This document shows, piece after piece, positions 18,501-27,117 of a stretch of DNA of 64,000 nt. Position numbers and translations under genes: made by a program. The stretch comes from an uncultured Alphaproteobacteria bacterium. GTDB taxonomy: Bacteria > Pseudomonadota > Alphaproteobacteria > RF32 > CAG-239. The notes beneath the pieces are model-generated. The model was not told where the DNA came from, did not search any database, and was given only the letters and a program-made list of their open reading frames with translations. How positions within the stretch are numbered: the stretch's first letter is position 1; the number at the start of each line of letters is the position of its first letter. The DNA lies in the NCBI GenBank assembly GCA_944391425.1, contig CALXTO010000002.1:18538-82537 (forward strand), written 5' to 3'.

Positions 18501-18890
18501 GCGACCGAAGAATTTTTGCGCCAAAACGGCGAAGGTTTTACTTCTTCGCAAAAGCAAAGAATGGTGCAGGAGGTTATGGATTTGGTAGAGAATCCGGAAT
18601 TTGGGGTTTTATTTGGATCCAATTCGCGAGCAGAAGTTCCGCTGATGGGATTGTCGGACGGACGGATTATTTCCGGGCAGATAGACCGGTTGGTTGTTGA
18701 AGAAGACAGAGTACTGATTGTGGATTTTAAAACCAATCGTCCGGCGGCAACTTCCGCCGCAGATGTTCCTCCGGCATATCTTAAGCAGATGGAAGCTTAT
18801 GAAGCGCTGATGCGGCAGATTTATCCCGGACGGAAAATCGAATTGTATATTTTGTGGACGGATACGGCGCGGATGATGAAGCTGAACTAA
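15522..18890 (+). CDS. addA: Double-strand break repair helicase-nuclease AddA
   Basis: This is a UvrD/Rep-type superfamily 1 helicase with a C-terminal RecB-family nuclease. With AddB it unwinds and degrades broken DNA ends. At 1122 residues it is typical. Walker A is SAGTGKT (34-40), motif Ia is CLTYTKAAAVEM, motif II is LIDEAQDTSPDQW, motif III is AVGDRKQSIYSFQGAD, and the later helicase motifs are RIMTVHGSKGLQAPVV and LLYVALTRAEERL. The nuclease site is LIVDFKTNR with D1068 and K1070. The start follows the addB stop by 1 nt. trxA lies downstream after 92 nt, an order often seen in alphaproteobacteria. Confidence 0.97.
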   Translation: MADWKQEKQNRIFLAGQQQRRASDPEKSVWVEASAGTGKTKVLSDRVLRQLLSGVAPGRILCLTYTKAAAVEMNSRIADRLSRWAVIGNDELEAELEQLLGSLPESSRKKTTAQARKLFAVLLDTPGGMKIQTIHSFCQEILKRFPLEAKVSPYFEVMDDRAAAEALDSVKTALLNQIERDPGCRTAAAMAFLTAEMSEFTFPKLMNSLTENRNKILRMLEQKGGLDNLLAQTAKNLGVNEDDTPQKLKDAFFENVPEKELKLLTDAMAGGSAADAGKAESLKAALSVRDYEAYRKIFLTEKNEVRKSVATQGALKNYPDGQRLADEEAGRILSADKKIAAAGLLASTRAVLYLADELLRGYRDYKELHAKMDYEDLIVQTRKLLENPGVSDWVLFKLDGGIDNVLIDEAQDTSPDQWAIVRAITEEFFYGEGAKSSQNTVFAVGDRKQSIYSFQGADPQEFDRMRRHFAAKKTVQRDFAEVNLDVSFRSTAAILDVVNCIFAEGRPKQGVVSEGQSVVHIPSRIGEGGRVELWPLVEAEKDENPDIWLPPVERVNAESTSARLARQIAEYIRQKVEGGEILASKNRPLHYRDFMVLVQRRNSFVEELVRACKNAGVNVAGVDKIRLLEQIAVEDLVSIGKFVLLPEDDLTLAEILKSPLWGLTDDDLFELCRDRQGKTLWSRLGENAKYAGVYTELQSLLNMADYARPFEFYSHILNTLKGRQKFVARIGYEAEDGIDEFVNLCLDFEKEHIPSMQLFMAWISKDEVEIKRELEQSEADAVRIMTVHGSKGLQAPVVILPDTVRIKAVRNEAGLLCDENCLYYPLKSADYEDCCRKIKETEKELSLEEYHRLLYVALTRAEERLCICGYKMSAEPSPECWYELCRKALSRIAEEKEDGTLVYEVAQEAETKPREEEQRQVGENLQFPEWMRSNAPEEGPLARPLTPSKLDEAEDDTMASPLKAAAKDYYRRGRLIHKLLQLLPEVSSVRRRQATEEFLRQNGEGFTSSQKQRMVQEVMDLVENPEFGVLFGSNSRAEVPLMGLSDGRIISGQIDRLVVEEDRVLIVDFKTNRPAATSAADVPPAYLKQMEAYEALMRQIYPGRKIELYILWTDTARMMKLN

Positions 18891-18982
18891 TTTTGAATAT
18901 TTTTGAAAATTGCTCTTTATTTAAAAAAAATATCTACTATATTAGAACTAAAGGTTACAAAGATTGATGAAAGGATAACGGT

Positions 18983-19297
18983 ATGAAAGCAATTACGGAC
19001 AGCCAGTTTGAAAATGAAGTTTTGAAAGCAAAAGGTTTGGTTTTGGTTGATTTTTGGGCTGAATGGTGCGGTCCCTGCCGCCAGCTTATTCCGGTGTTGG
19101 AAGAAGTTTCCAAAGAAATGTCCGGCAAGGTTGAAATCTGCAAAATCAATGTCGACGAATCTCCGAATACGGCGGCTCAGTATGGTATCCGCAGCATTCC
19201 GACCATGTTCCTGTTTAAGGATGGTAAGCAGATTGATACCAAAGTCGGGCTGAATTCCAAAGCAACTTTGGTTTCATGGATTGAAGCAAACGCTTAA
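18983..19297 (+). CDS. trxA: Thioredoxin
   Basis: A 104-residue thioredoxin with the redox motif WCGPC (C29, C32), the buried Asp in LVDFWAEW, and the cis-proline loop RSIPTMFLF. It reduces disulfides in cytoplasmic proteins such as ribonucleotide reductase and is recycled by thioredoxin reductase. The ribosome binding site AAAGG stands 8 nt before the ATG. The 92-nt gap after addA is AT-rich and may hold its own promoter, though I see no clean -35/-10 pair. A strong terminator follows at 19314-19343. Confidence 0.97.
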   Translation: MKAITDSQFENEVLKAKGLVLVDFWAEWCGPCRQLIPVLEEVSKEMSGKVEICKINVDESPNTAAQYGIRSIPTMFLFKDGKQIDTKVGLNSKATLVSWIEANA

Positions 19298-19313
19298 ACT
19301 GTGACAGAATACG

Positions 19314-19343
19314 AAAAAAGCGGCTTAACGAGCCGCTTTTTTT
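19314..19343. terminator. Bidirectional intrinsic terminator after trxA
   Basis: AGCGGCT (19319-19325) pairs with AGCCGCT (19331-19337) around TAACG, flanked by A6 and T7. It lies between trxA and the convergent TPR gene. Confidence 0.9.
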
Positions 19344-19367
19344 ATTTGGCAGATTTTCCGAAACCAG

Positions 19368-20729
19368 TTATGCATTTATCAGGCGCGAGGTTTTGGCGAT
19401 GTCTGACGTTAGGCGTTTGACGTCATCTTGGCGTTGCATGTTTTCAAAAATATACAAGGCGTCATGATAGCAGTCCAACGCTTCTTCCAAGCTGTCGTTG
19501 TCACTGTTTTTTTGCCCCAAAAAGCCGTATATTCCGCCGATATTTTCCTGAATGGCCGCCCAGAGCAGCGGATCCCGGCGTTCGGTAATGATTTTTTGGC
19601 GATTTTTGTGAGCAGCCAGAGCAAGTTCAAAAATGGCATCATTTCCGGTAAGGCGGCCAAGAATGGTTAAAAGATGCCCGAGTTCGCCCTGTATATCAGC
19701 CCAGAATTCGGGAAACAACGCATAGGTAAAGATTTTTTCCGCCTCCCGCAGGTTAAATACGGCGTCGCGCAAAGCCTGCAGGTCTTCCTTTTGCTTCCAA
19801 TAGTCGTAAAAAAGATGTGATAATTGGTAGGAAATCATGCCGTAATCATAAGGGTAGCTGTATTTGCCGATGTATTTTTGCGCAAGCCGGTAGTTGCTGA
19901 TGGCTCCCCGGCAATAGGCGGAATGGCGTTTAGCTTGGTGCAGCGAAGCTGTTCGGTAAAGCTGGCCCAGATGGTTGTAAATGCAACCGAGATGCAGCGG
20001 GTTTTTAATCAAATCCTGATGTTTGATGGCGTTTTCAAGCAGATTACGAACGATTTTGAAATCTTTGTCTTTATCTGATTCACTGCTGTAGCTCAGATAG
20101 ATAAGTCCCAAGAAGTTCATGACGTAAGGCAGATAGTCTATTGACAGGGCTTTGGCGGAATTGTCCGAGGAAAGCCGGGCAATTATTTTTTTGAGCAGAT
20201 ATTTTTTTTGGATTTTTTTCTGACGGTTGGATGGAACAAGTGCGCTGACAACCGCTCCATAGACCAGTACGCCCAGCGCCGGCGGAAAATTTTGCGGTGT
20301 TTCAAAAAATGAGGCGGGGAAATACAGGCTGTCCAGCGGTGAAACGAAACTACCGCCATTTTTGCCGTATTGGGCTGAGGTTTGAAAGTTGAGCCGGATT
20401 TTGTCGTTTTCCCGGCAGCCCCAAACAAGGACATCTGCTCCAGTGCGGTCCAGAATAGATTGTCCTTTGTCTATCAAATCAAAAAAAGTGCGTCCGTCAA
20501 GGTTGAGAAAGCTTTTATTAAAAGGTTCGTTAAAATAAGAAACGGAGAGACCTTCACAACTTCCGAGGATTGCCGCAATGGTTTCACCGCCGTTACTTTC
20601 CACGTTATCGGCAAATTCGGCAACTATGATTTTGAAGTTTATCTGCAACGCCTCTTCCGGCGAAAGATCTTCCGGCGAAGCGGGCCGCGGTTCCAGAAAA
20701 GTATGTTTTAAAAGTTCCAGAAAGTTCAT
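19368..20729 (-). CDS. Tetratricopeptide-repeat protein, function unknown
   Basis: A 453-residue soluble protein. Residues 1-140 form an unrecognised alpha/beta domain (FKIIVAEFADNVESNGGETI; TGADVLVWGCRENDKIRLNF). From about residue 225 to the end it reads as TPR-like helical pairs with family-style spacing (LGCIYNHLGQLYRTAS, LGHLLTILGRLTGNDAIFEL, IQENIGGIYGFLGQ, SLEEALDCYHDALYIF). TPR arrays usually bind partner proteins. Its ATG overlaps the stop of the upstream membrane-protein gene by 4 nt (ATGA), so the two are co-translated and probably act together at the inner membrane. No enzymatic motif was seen. Confidence 0.8.
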   Translation of the reverse strand: MNFLELLKHTFLEPRPASPEDLSPEEALQINFKIIVAEFADNVESNGGETIAAILGSCEGLSVSYFNEPFNKSFLNLDGRTFFDLIDKGQSILDRTGADVLVWGCRENDKIRLNFQTSAQYGKNGGSFVSPLDSLYFPASFFETPQNFPPALGVLVYGAVVSALVPSNRQKKIQKKYLLKKIIARLSSDNSAKALSIDYLPYVMNFLGLIYLSYSSESDKDKDFKIVRNLLENAIKHQDLIKNPLHLGCIYNHLGQLYRTASLHQAKRHSAYCRGAISNYRLAQKYIGKYSYPYDYGMISYQLSHLFYDYWKQKEDLQALRDAVFNLREAEKIFTYALFPEFWADIQGELGHLLTILGRLTGNDAIFELALAAHKNRQKIITERRDPLLWAAIQENIGGIYGFLGQKNSDNDSLEEALDCYHDALYIFENMQRQDDVKRLTSDIAKTSRLINA

Positions 20730-21799
20730 TTTCGGTTGTCCGTTTTTTGGAAACTGTTTTTGAGGCTGTCGATGTTTTGTTTCAGTCCGCCGATAAATTC
20801 TTTGTTGGCCTGTTTAAGCGTATCGGGCGAAGCGTTCCAGTTAAGCAGGCGGTAAATCTGCCAGATTACGAGCAGCGTGCAGAAAAGCGGAACGGAGTAG
20901 CCGTTTGGCGCAAAGGCCTGAAAGCATCCAAACATGACTAGCAGAAAATTAATACGGATAATCTGTCCGTTTATCAGAGCGGGGGACAGGCCGGAAAGCT
21001 CAGCCCGGTAGTAGGCCGGGTTGGTGCGGATATCCGAAAACGAAGGCAGAAAAGTAAATTTTTTGCCCAAAGCCCAGAAGATTTCAATCAGCAGATAAAG
21101 CATGAAAATGTAGAAGCAGGAAAAAGTGCCTTCCGCCGATGAAAAAACGACAATCCAACCCAAAAGGAATCCAAGAACGTCAAGCGAGGCATCCGGGAGG
21201 CGCAGCTTTGAAGGGTACCAGCTCCAGGCAATGAGGGGAACGGCGGCAACGGCCATGAAAAGCGCCATGGTGCCGACAGCTGCGGGGAGAACTGAAATTA
21301 TCCAAAGTAAAAAGGCGCCAAAACAGACGGAAGCCAGTTCTATACCCGGCAGAGCCGAGTTACTGCCCAGCAGGCGCAGGGCGAAAGAAAGCACCGTCCA
21401 CAGGGCGACGGTCAGCAGTGCGTTTACCCATGAGGGAGCTTGCGGCAAAAAAGTTATTGTTGCCGAGAAAAAGAAAACAATTACCGACGAAAGCGCCGCA
21501 ATAAGCAGTAGCCGGAACCAGCCGGGAATGCGAAGAAAAGAACAGACCAACAAAACAACCGTCGCGGTACCAGCAGCGGCAAAGGAGGCTGCAGACAGGT
21601 CCGAAACAAAATCATAGTCCTGCCATTCGTATAGAAAGGCGGCAGCAGAAGCAATTAAAACGACCACGCAAAAGATTATAACGGGAACGGGAGAAAATGT
21701 GTCCGGCGAAGCAATTCGTTTACCGTAAAGAGAAAGTCCGGCAAAACAGCCTAACAGGCAAAAAACGGTTCCGGCGAGTAAGATAGCAGTTTGAAACAT
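20726..21799 (-). CDS. Polytopic inner-membrane protein, function unknown
   Basis: A 357-residue protein with about nine or ten hydrophobic segments spread over residues 1-315 and a short charged, cytoplasmic-looking tail (LKQANKEFIGGLKQNIDSLK). I recognise no family. Conserved charged residues of known transporter or polyprenyl-phosphate transferase families are not evident. It is translationally coupled to the TPR protein (4-nt overlap), which suggests a two-protein membrane complex. The 81-nt gap before it probably carries its promoter. Confidence 0.75.
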   Translation of the reverse strand: MFQTAILLAGTVFCLLGCFAGLSLYGKRIASPDTFSPVPVIIFCVVVLIASAAAFLYEWQDYDFVSDLSAASFAAAGTATVVLLVCSFLRIPGWFRLLLIAALSSVIVFFFSATITFLPQAPSWVNALLTVALWTVLSFALRLLGSNSALPGIELASVCFGAFLLWIISVLPAAVGTMALFMAVAAVPLIAWSWYPSKLRLPDASLDVLGFLLGWIVVFSSAEGTFSCFYIFMLYLLIEIFWALGKKFTFLPSFSDIRTNPAYYRAELSGLSPALINGQIIRINFLLVMFGCFQAFAPNGYSVPLFCTLLVIWQIYRLLNWNASPDTLKQANKEFIGGLKQNIDSLKNSFQKTDNRK

Positions 21800-21880
21800 A
21801 TTCGGCCTTTCTGTTTAATCCGTACAGGTTATGTTATAATCTTTTTCCTCTTTTTCTTCAAGCGGGATTACAAGGTTATG

Positions 21881-22792
21881 CTAGTATTTATTGTATATTT
21901 CCCGGAGCAGGGCGTAGAGGGTCGGCGCCTGAGCGCGCCGGTTCTTTCCGGGGCTGCCGAGAAGCGATGACAAAATGTCCGCCGTTTTGGGCGAGGACGC
22001 ATTTTGGAGCGGAGAAACATAACCTGAAGGAATGTTGTACAGGCTGACGAGGATTTCGGCATGTTCGAGACGGACATTTTCTTCAGCCGCCAGGGCAACG
22101 GTTTCTTCCGCACACAGATCGATTATCTTGCGTTCTTCGTCATTTTTATAAAGTGCATAAAAGTTTTTGCCGCGGGCGGCAGAAAGCAGGTTGGAAATGA
22201 TAAACGGCGCGAAAAATCTCCAAAAATTAAGCCGCTGGTTTTCGGAAACGGAAACTTTTATCTTTGTGTCTTCAAACAGGGATTTTATTTTGAAAGCCCG
22301 TCCATCGGTTTCGTCAACACCGGCATAAAGCAAGCTGTCTGCTCCCAAAACCGAAAGGTGGTTTTTGTCGCGATGCAGATATGCGGTGAAACAAGCATCG
22401 ATGACCGGTGTTTTGAGGATATCTTTAAGGTTTTGCGAATCGATATCCAGAGAAAAATTCAAAACGAGGGTATTTTTGAGCTTTGAGGGCGTCAACAGCG
22501 GAACGGCCGTATTTCGCAGCAAAGATGCGATGATCAGGATATCCGGCTCCCTTTCCATTTCAAAGGCATATTTAAAACTGCAGCGTTGGTTTTGAAGCAG
22601 ACGCGGTTCTTTGACGATAATGTCGGCGTTTTCAAATTCGCTCAAGCGGGACGGCGAATCCAAAATAGTGACGTCACAGCCTTTTTTTTGAAGAGTATAA
22701 GCCAGAAAGAGGCCCAAATCCGAAAGTCCGGCAATACATACGGAAGGGGAAAGCGAAGAGGTTTGAGAAGGGGTATCTTTGGCAAAAAACAT
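21881..22792 (-). CDS. Ketopantoate reductase-like (ApbA/PanE family) protein
   Basis: A 303-residue two-domain protein with an N-terminal Rossmann region (VCIAGLSDLGLFLAYTLQKK, residues about 18-37) in place of the canonical GxGxxG. The C-terminal helical domain ends SPGKNRRAQAPTLYALLREI, resembling the ApbA C-terminal domain (PTP..LYALL). PanE reduces 2-dehydropantoate with NADPH in pantothenate synthesis. The altered glycine loop and weak conservation of active-site residues leave the substrate uncertain, so I call only the family. It follows rsmB by 3 nt in a minus-strand operon. Confidence 0.6.
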   Translation of the reverse strand: MFFAKDTPSQTSSLSPSVCIAGLSDLGLFLAYTLQKKGCDVTILDSPSRLSEFENADIIVKEPRLLQNQRCSFKYAFEMEREPDILIIASLLRNTAVPLLTPSKLKNTLVLNFSLDIDSQNLKDILKTPVIDACFTAYLHRDKNHLSVLGADSLLYAGVDETDGRAFKIKSLFEDTKIKVSVSENQRLNFWRFFAPFIISNLLSAARGKNFYALYKNDEERKIIDLCAEETVALAAEENVRLEHAEILVSLYNIPSGYVSPLQNASSPKTADILSSLLGSPGKNRRAQAPTLYALLREIYNKY

Positions 22793-22795
22793 TGT

Positions 22796-24064
22796 TTAAT
22801 CCTTTTGTAGTAATGCCGCGAAAAAACCGTCGGCACCGCCGTAGGTTTGCAGGTGGTAGGGCAGAACACGCACGCAGCCTTCCGGTGTAATCAGTTCCGA
22901 AAGTTCAGCCGGGAGGGCAGGTCTGATGATATGAAAGCCGGAATGTTTTTCCAAAAAAGCGGATATTTGCTTTTCGCCCTCGAGGCAGGACAAAGAACAG
23001 GTGCAATAAAGGAGAAAGCCGCCGGAGATCACGGCCGGAGCAGCCTGTTCCAAAAGTTTGGCCTGAACGGGGACAAGGCGTTCTGTATCGCCGAGGTTTT
23101 TGATGTGGACAAGTTCGGGATGTCGGCGTAAAGTTCCGGTTGCAGAACATGGTGCATCAAGGACGACAATATCGTATGATTCCGGGCAAATGCCGGACAG
23201 GAACGCAAAAGCGTCGGCGCAGATAACTTCTCGGGGCGAAAGTTTAAGCCGCCGCAGGTTTTCCCGCAGGCGTTCGAGCCGGACGGCAGAAATGTCAACA
23301 GCCGTCACTTCTCCGCCGAGACTGAGTAACTGGGCGGTTTTACCACCCGGAGCGGCGCATAAGTCCAAAATGCGTTTTCCTTTGACCTCAGGGAGGAGTT
23401 TGACCGGCAGGGCGGAAGAAAAATCCTGTACCCACCATTTCCCTTCGCTGTAGCCCGGCAGAGCGGACACGGCGCCGTTGTTTTTTAAGCGCAGGGTTCC
23501 GCCCGGCAGCAGGCGCGCATTCAGTTCAGCCGCAATGCGTTCGGGGTTTTCTTTGGCGGAAAGGTCCAACAGAGGTTCTTCAAGAGCGGCTTTTTCAATA
23601 CGCGAAGTTATTTTTGGGCTGTAGCTGAGATTGAGTAGCCTGCGGAATTCCGACGGAAAAAACTGTCCGTTATCTTCGGTGGCAAGCTGTTGTCTGGCTG
23701 CGCAAATTCGGCGCAAAACGGCATTTACGAATCCGGCCACGTATTTGTCGAGCGAAGTTTTGACGATTTCGACATAGCTGTTGATGACGGCATAATCCGG
23801 TGTTTTTAGATACAAAATTTCGGAAGTGCCGAGAATCAGCATGTATTGTGCCAGTGTTGCCCGCGGCGGGAGCTTTTTTTGGACAAAGCGTTTGAGAATT
23901 TTTTTTATGAAAACCAGGCGTCGCAGTGATGTCAAAACCAGCATGTTGACAAAAGCATTGTCTTGTTCCGACGGCTCAAAGCAGGCTTTGGCCTCGGAGG
24001 CAAAGACCTTTTTTTCCAGAATTTGCTGCAGAATCAGAGCTGCGGTAAGGCGGGGATCAGACAT
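22796..24064 (-). CDS. rsmB: 16S rRNA m5C967 methyltransferase RsmB (Sun/Fmu)
   Basis: It methylates C967 of 16S rRNA with S-adenosylmethionine. A NusB-like N-terminal domain (residues about 1-140) precedes the NOL1/NOP2/Sun methyltransferase domain. Motifs are ILDLCAAPGGKTAQLLSLGG (SAM loop), VVLDAPCSATGTLRRHPE and LLYCTCSLSCLEGE (catalytic cysteine). It is 422 residues from the start at 24064 (MSDPRLTAALIL); the longer frame to 24124 adds 20 residues of unlikely sequence. It heads the minus-strand pair with the ApbA-like gene and is divergent from the DUF3576-leuS operon. Confidence 0.95.
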   Translation of the reverse strand: MSDPRLTAALILQQILEKKVFASEAKACFEPSEQDNAFVNMLVLTSLRRLVFIKKILKRFVQKKLPPRATLAQYMLILGTSEILYLKTPDYAVINSYVEIVKTSLDKYVAGFVNAVLRRICAARQQLATEDNGQFFPSEFRRLLNLSYSPKITSRIEKAALEEPLLDLSAKENPERIAAELNARLLPGGTLRLKNNGAVSALPGYSEGKWWVQDFSSALPVKLLPEVKGKRILDLCAAPGGKTAQLLSLGGEVTAVDISAVRLERLRENLRRLKLSPREVICADAFAFLSGICPESYDIVVLDAPCSATGTLRRHPELVHIKNLGDTERLVPVQAKLLEQAAPAVISGGFLLYCTCSLSCLEGEKQISAFLEKHSGFHIIRPALPAELSELITPEGCVRVLPYHLQTYGGADGFFAALLQKD

Positions 24065-24204
24065 TTTGTTTCTTTTGCGTTGTTGTTTTGATGGTATTGT
24101 ATTTAATCGGATTAATAAATACAAGAAGGAAAATTGACTCTTGTCAAATATGTTAAATTAAGATAATTTTCTAAGAAGTGTCAGATTTTAAGGGAAATCA
24201 GAAA

Positions 24205-24636
24205 ATGAAAAAACTTTTGCCGGTGCTTTTGGCCGCAGCTTTTTTGAATGGGGGATGCGCATGGTTGAACCCTTTTTCCGCCAGTGACGACAGCAAGGAA
24301 ACCGTATCTTTTGTACCAAACAAATTTTTGTGGGAAGCGGCCCGGAACAAACTGGAATTTATGAAAATCGAAAAAGAGAACAAAGAAGCCGGAACAATTG
24401 TCAGCGACTGGCAGGCTGTTGGAGACATCCGGAATGAAGAGTTTAAAATTGAAGTTAAGGTTTTGTCTTCAGAATTGCGTTCGGACTGTCTGAAAGTTGT
24501 CGTCTACAAACGACTGTGGAACGGTTCGGCCTGGGTTGAACAACCGGAAAATATCCGGCTTAACCAGAAAATCGAAGAAAGCATTTTGGAAAAGGCCCGT
24601 GTTTTATACAGGGAAGCTTTGGCAATCAATAATTAA
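24205..24636 (+). CDS. DUF3576 family lipoprotein
   Basis: A 143-residue predicted lipoprotein. The signal peptide is MKKLLPVLLAAAFLNGGC, with Cys18 as the likely lipidated residue; the lipobox (NGGC) is slightly unusual. The rest is a compact alpha/beta domain (FLWEAARNKLEFMKIEKEN; WQAVGDIRNEEFKIEVKVL). Alphaproteobacteria often carry a DUF3576 gene just before leuS, as here (17-nt gap). Function is unknown; the link to lptE two genes on suggests an envelope role. ATG at 24205 is preferred to GTG at 24178 because it starts the signal peptide. Confidence 0.85.
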   Translation: MKKLLPVLLAAAFLNGGCAWLNPFSASDDSKETVSFVPNKFLWEAARNKLEFMKIEKENKEAGTIVSDWQAVGDIRNEEFKIEVKVLSSELRSDCLKVVVYKRLWNGSAWVEQPENIRLNQKIEESILEKARVLYREALAINN

Positions 24637-24653
24637 AAATCAGGATATAAAAA

Positions 24654-27107
24654 ATGAACGACAGATATAACGGAAAAGAAAGTTTTGAGGAATGGGCCGA
24701 AGAATGGCGGATGGAAGACCGCTACAATTTCAAGGCGATTGAAAAAAAATGGCAGGCAATCTGGGATAAGGAAAAAGCCTACAAGGTTGAAATCGATAAG
24801 AACAAAGAGAAGTTTTATGCTCTGGTAGAGTTTCCGTATCCGTCCGGCGCCGGGTTGCATGTGGGGCATCCGCGTTCATACACGGCTTTGGACGTTATTG
24901 CCCGCAAAAAAAGAATGCAGGGATTTAATGTTTTATATCCGATGGGTTTTGACGCTTTCGGTCTGCCGGCGGAAAACTATGCGATTAAGACCGGCGTGCA
25001 TCCGGCGGTTTCAACCCAGGCCAATATCAAAACTTTTACCAAGCAGTTGAAATCTTTAGGGTTCAGTTTTGACTGGGACAGATGTATCGACACGTCTTCT
25101 CCGGAATATTATAAATGGACACAGTGGATGTTTATCAAGTTCTTTGAGAAAGGCTTGGCTTACAAAGATAAAATTGCCATCAACTGGTGTCCGTCCTGTA
25201 AAGTAGGCCTGGCCAACGAAGAAGTCGTCAACGGACATTGCGAGCGCTGCGGCGCCGAGGTAGTGCGCAAAAACAAAGAGCAGTGGATGATTGCAATTAC
25301 CAAGTATGCCGACCGCCTGATTAATGATTTGCAGGATTTGGATTTTATTGACCGTGTCAAAGCGCAGCAAATTAACTGGATCGGCCGTTCGGAAGGTGCG
25401 GAACTGGATTTTGAATTCGGCGAGGACAAGCTGACGGTGTTTACGACCCGGCCGGATACGGCTTTCGGCGTAACTTATATGGTTTTGGCGCCGGAGCATG
25501 CGTTTGTGCAGAAATATATGGATCGTTTTGAAAATCCGGACGAAGTTCGGGCTTATGTAGAGGCAACGGCCAAAAAGTCTGATTTGCAGCGTACAATGGA
25601 CGACAGCAAAACCGGTGTTGAACTGAAAGGTATGAAAGCCAAAAACCCCTATACGGGCGATATGATTCCGGTGTTTATTTCCGACTATGTTCTGACCGGA
25701 TACGGAACCGGCGCGATTATGGCGGTGCCGGCGCATGACCAGCGCGATTACGATTTTGCCAAAGTATTCCATCTGCCGATTATCCAGGTTTTGGAAGGCG
25801 GGGATATATCCGAAAAAGCCTGGGAGGAAGACGGTGCCCATATTAATTCCGGCTTTATGAACGGTATGAACAAAGAAGACGGCATGAAAGCCGCCATTGA
25901 TTATGCCGTCAAAAACGGGTTCGGGCGCTCAAAAGTTAATTTCAAACTGCGTGACTGGGTGTTTTCCCGCCAGCGTTACTGGGGGGAGCCGATTCCGATG
26001 GTTTATTGCGAAAAATGCGGTTGGCAGCCCATTCCGGAATCCGAACTGCCGCTGACTTTGCCGGAAGTTCCCGATTATCATCCCAATGATGAGGGAGAAT
26101 CTCCGCTGTCTAAAGCCGGTGAATGGCTAAATGCGACTTGTCCGAAATGCGGCGGTCATGCACGGCGGGAAACGGACACTATGCCCAACTGGGCGGGATC
26201 TTCGTGGTATTTCCTGCGTTATTGCGATCCGCATAATGACAAGGAATTTGCCTCCAAAGAAGCGTTGGACTATTGGATGAATGTTGACTGGTACAACGGC
26301 GGCATGGAACACACCACCCTGCACCTGCTGTATTCGCGCTTTTGGCACAAATTCCTGTATGACTACGGTTTGGTGCCGACCAAAGAGCCTTACAACAAGA
26401 GAACGTCGCACGGAATGATTTTGGCCGAAAACGGTGAAAAAATGTCTAAGTCCCGCGGCAATGTCATTAATCCGGACGATATTGTTGCAGCATACGGCGC
26501 GGACACTTTTCGTCTGTATGAGATGTTTATCGGGCCGTTTGACCAGGTCGCGATGTGGTCGGACGAAAGTCTGATGGGCGTTTACCGTTTTGTCAGCAAA
26601 GTCTATGGATTGTTCAGAAAAGTCTATAAAGATGCTGTGCCCGGCGAAAAAGATTTGCGCGCGATGCACAAATGTATTTTGGAGGTGACGGAACGTATTG
26701 ATCAGATGAAGTTTAATACGGCGGTATCCTCATTAATGACTTATGTCAATTATCTGTCGGGAATGGAAAAAGTTCCTGCGGAAATGTATGCGGTTTTACT
26801 GAAGCTGATGGCGCCGTTTACACCGCATCTGGCGGAAGAAATGTGGGCGCGCATGGGATATTCCAGTTTGATAATTATGGAAAGCTGGCCTGTCGGAGAT
26901 GCCAAACTGGCGGAAGACAACCGCGTTACTTATGCCGTTCAGGTTTGCGGCAAACTGCGCGGTACGGTTGAGCTGCCGAAAGGCGTTGCCCGCGAAGAAG
27001 CCGAAAAGGCAGCTCTGTCATTGGATAATGTCAAACGGCAGACGGAAGGCAAGGATATCCGCAAAATCATTGTGGTGCCGGATAAAATCGTCAACATTAT
27101 TGTCTGA
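24654..27107 (+). CDS. leuS: Leucyl-tRNA synthetase, zinc-ribbon type
   Basis: It charges tRNA-Leu with leucine. The 817-residue class I synthetase has HIGH-type HVGH (69-72), KMSKS (596-600) and a CP1 editing domain with TTRPDTAFG (264-272) and GTGAIMAVPAHDQRD. Four-cysteine ribbons are at C179/C182/C196/C199 (NWCPSCKVG ... HCERCGAE) and C452/C455/C496/C499. Alphaproteobacterial LeuRS normally lacks the first ribbon (NWDPVDQTVLANEQV style), so this copy looks more like clostridial-type enzymes. The first 19 residues are extra; an in-frame ATG at 24711 (MEDRYNFKAIEKKW) is an alternative start but lacks a ribosome binding site. The operon is DUF3576-leuS-lptE-holA. Confidence 0.96.
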   Translation: MNDRYNGKESFEEWAEEWRMEDRYNFKAIEKKWQAIWDKEKAYKVEIDKNKEKFYALVEFPYPSGAGLHVGHPRSYTALDVIARKKRMQGFNVLYPMGFDAFGLPAENYAIKTGVHPAVSTQANIKTFTKQLKSLGFSFDWDRCIDTSSPEYYKWTQWMFIKFFEKGLAYKDKIAINWCPSCKVGLANEEVVNGHCERCGAEVVRKNKEQWMIAITKYADRLINDLQDLDFIDRVKAQQINWIGRSEGAELDFEFGEDKLTVFTTRPDTAFGVTYMVLAPEHAFVQKYMDRFENPDEVRAYVEATAKKSDLQRTMDDSKTGVELKGMKAKNPYTGDMIPVFISDYVLTGYGTGAIMAVPAHDQRDYDFAKVFHLPIIQVLEGGDISEKAWEEDGAHINSGFMNGMNKEDGMKAAIDYAVKNGFGRSKVNFKLRDWVFSRQRYWGEPIPMVYCEKCGWQPIPESELPLTLPEVPDYHPNDEGESPLSKAGEWLNATCPKCGGHARRETDTMPNWAGSSWYFLRYCDPHNDKEFASKEALDYWMNVDWYNGGMEHTTLHLLYSRFWHKFLYDYGLVPTKEPYNKRTSHGMILAENGEKMSKSRGNVINPDDIVAAYGADTFRLYEMFIGPFDQVAMWSDESLMGVYRFVSKVYGLFRKVYKDAVPGEKDLRAMHKCILEVTERIDQMKFNTAVSSLMTYVNYLSGMEKVPAEMYAVLLKLMAPFTPHLAEEMWARMGYSSLIIMESWPVGDAKLAEDNRVTYAVQVCGKLRGTVELPKGVAREEAEKAALSLDNVKRQTEGKDIRKIIVVPDKIVNIIV

Positions 27108-27117
27108 GGAATTGCGC

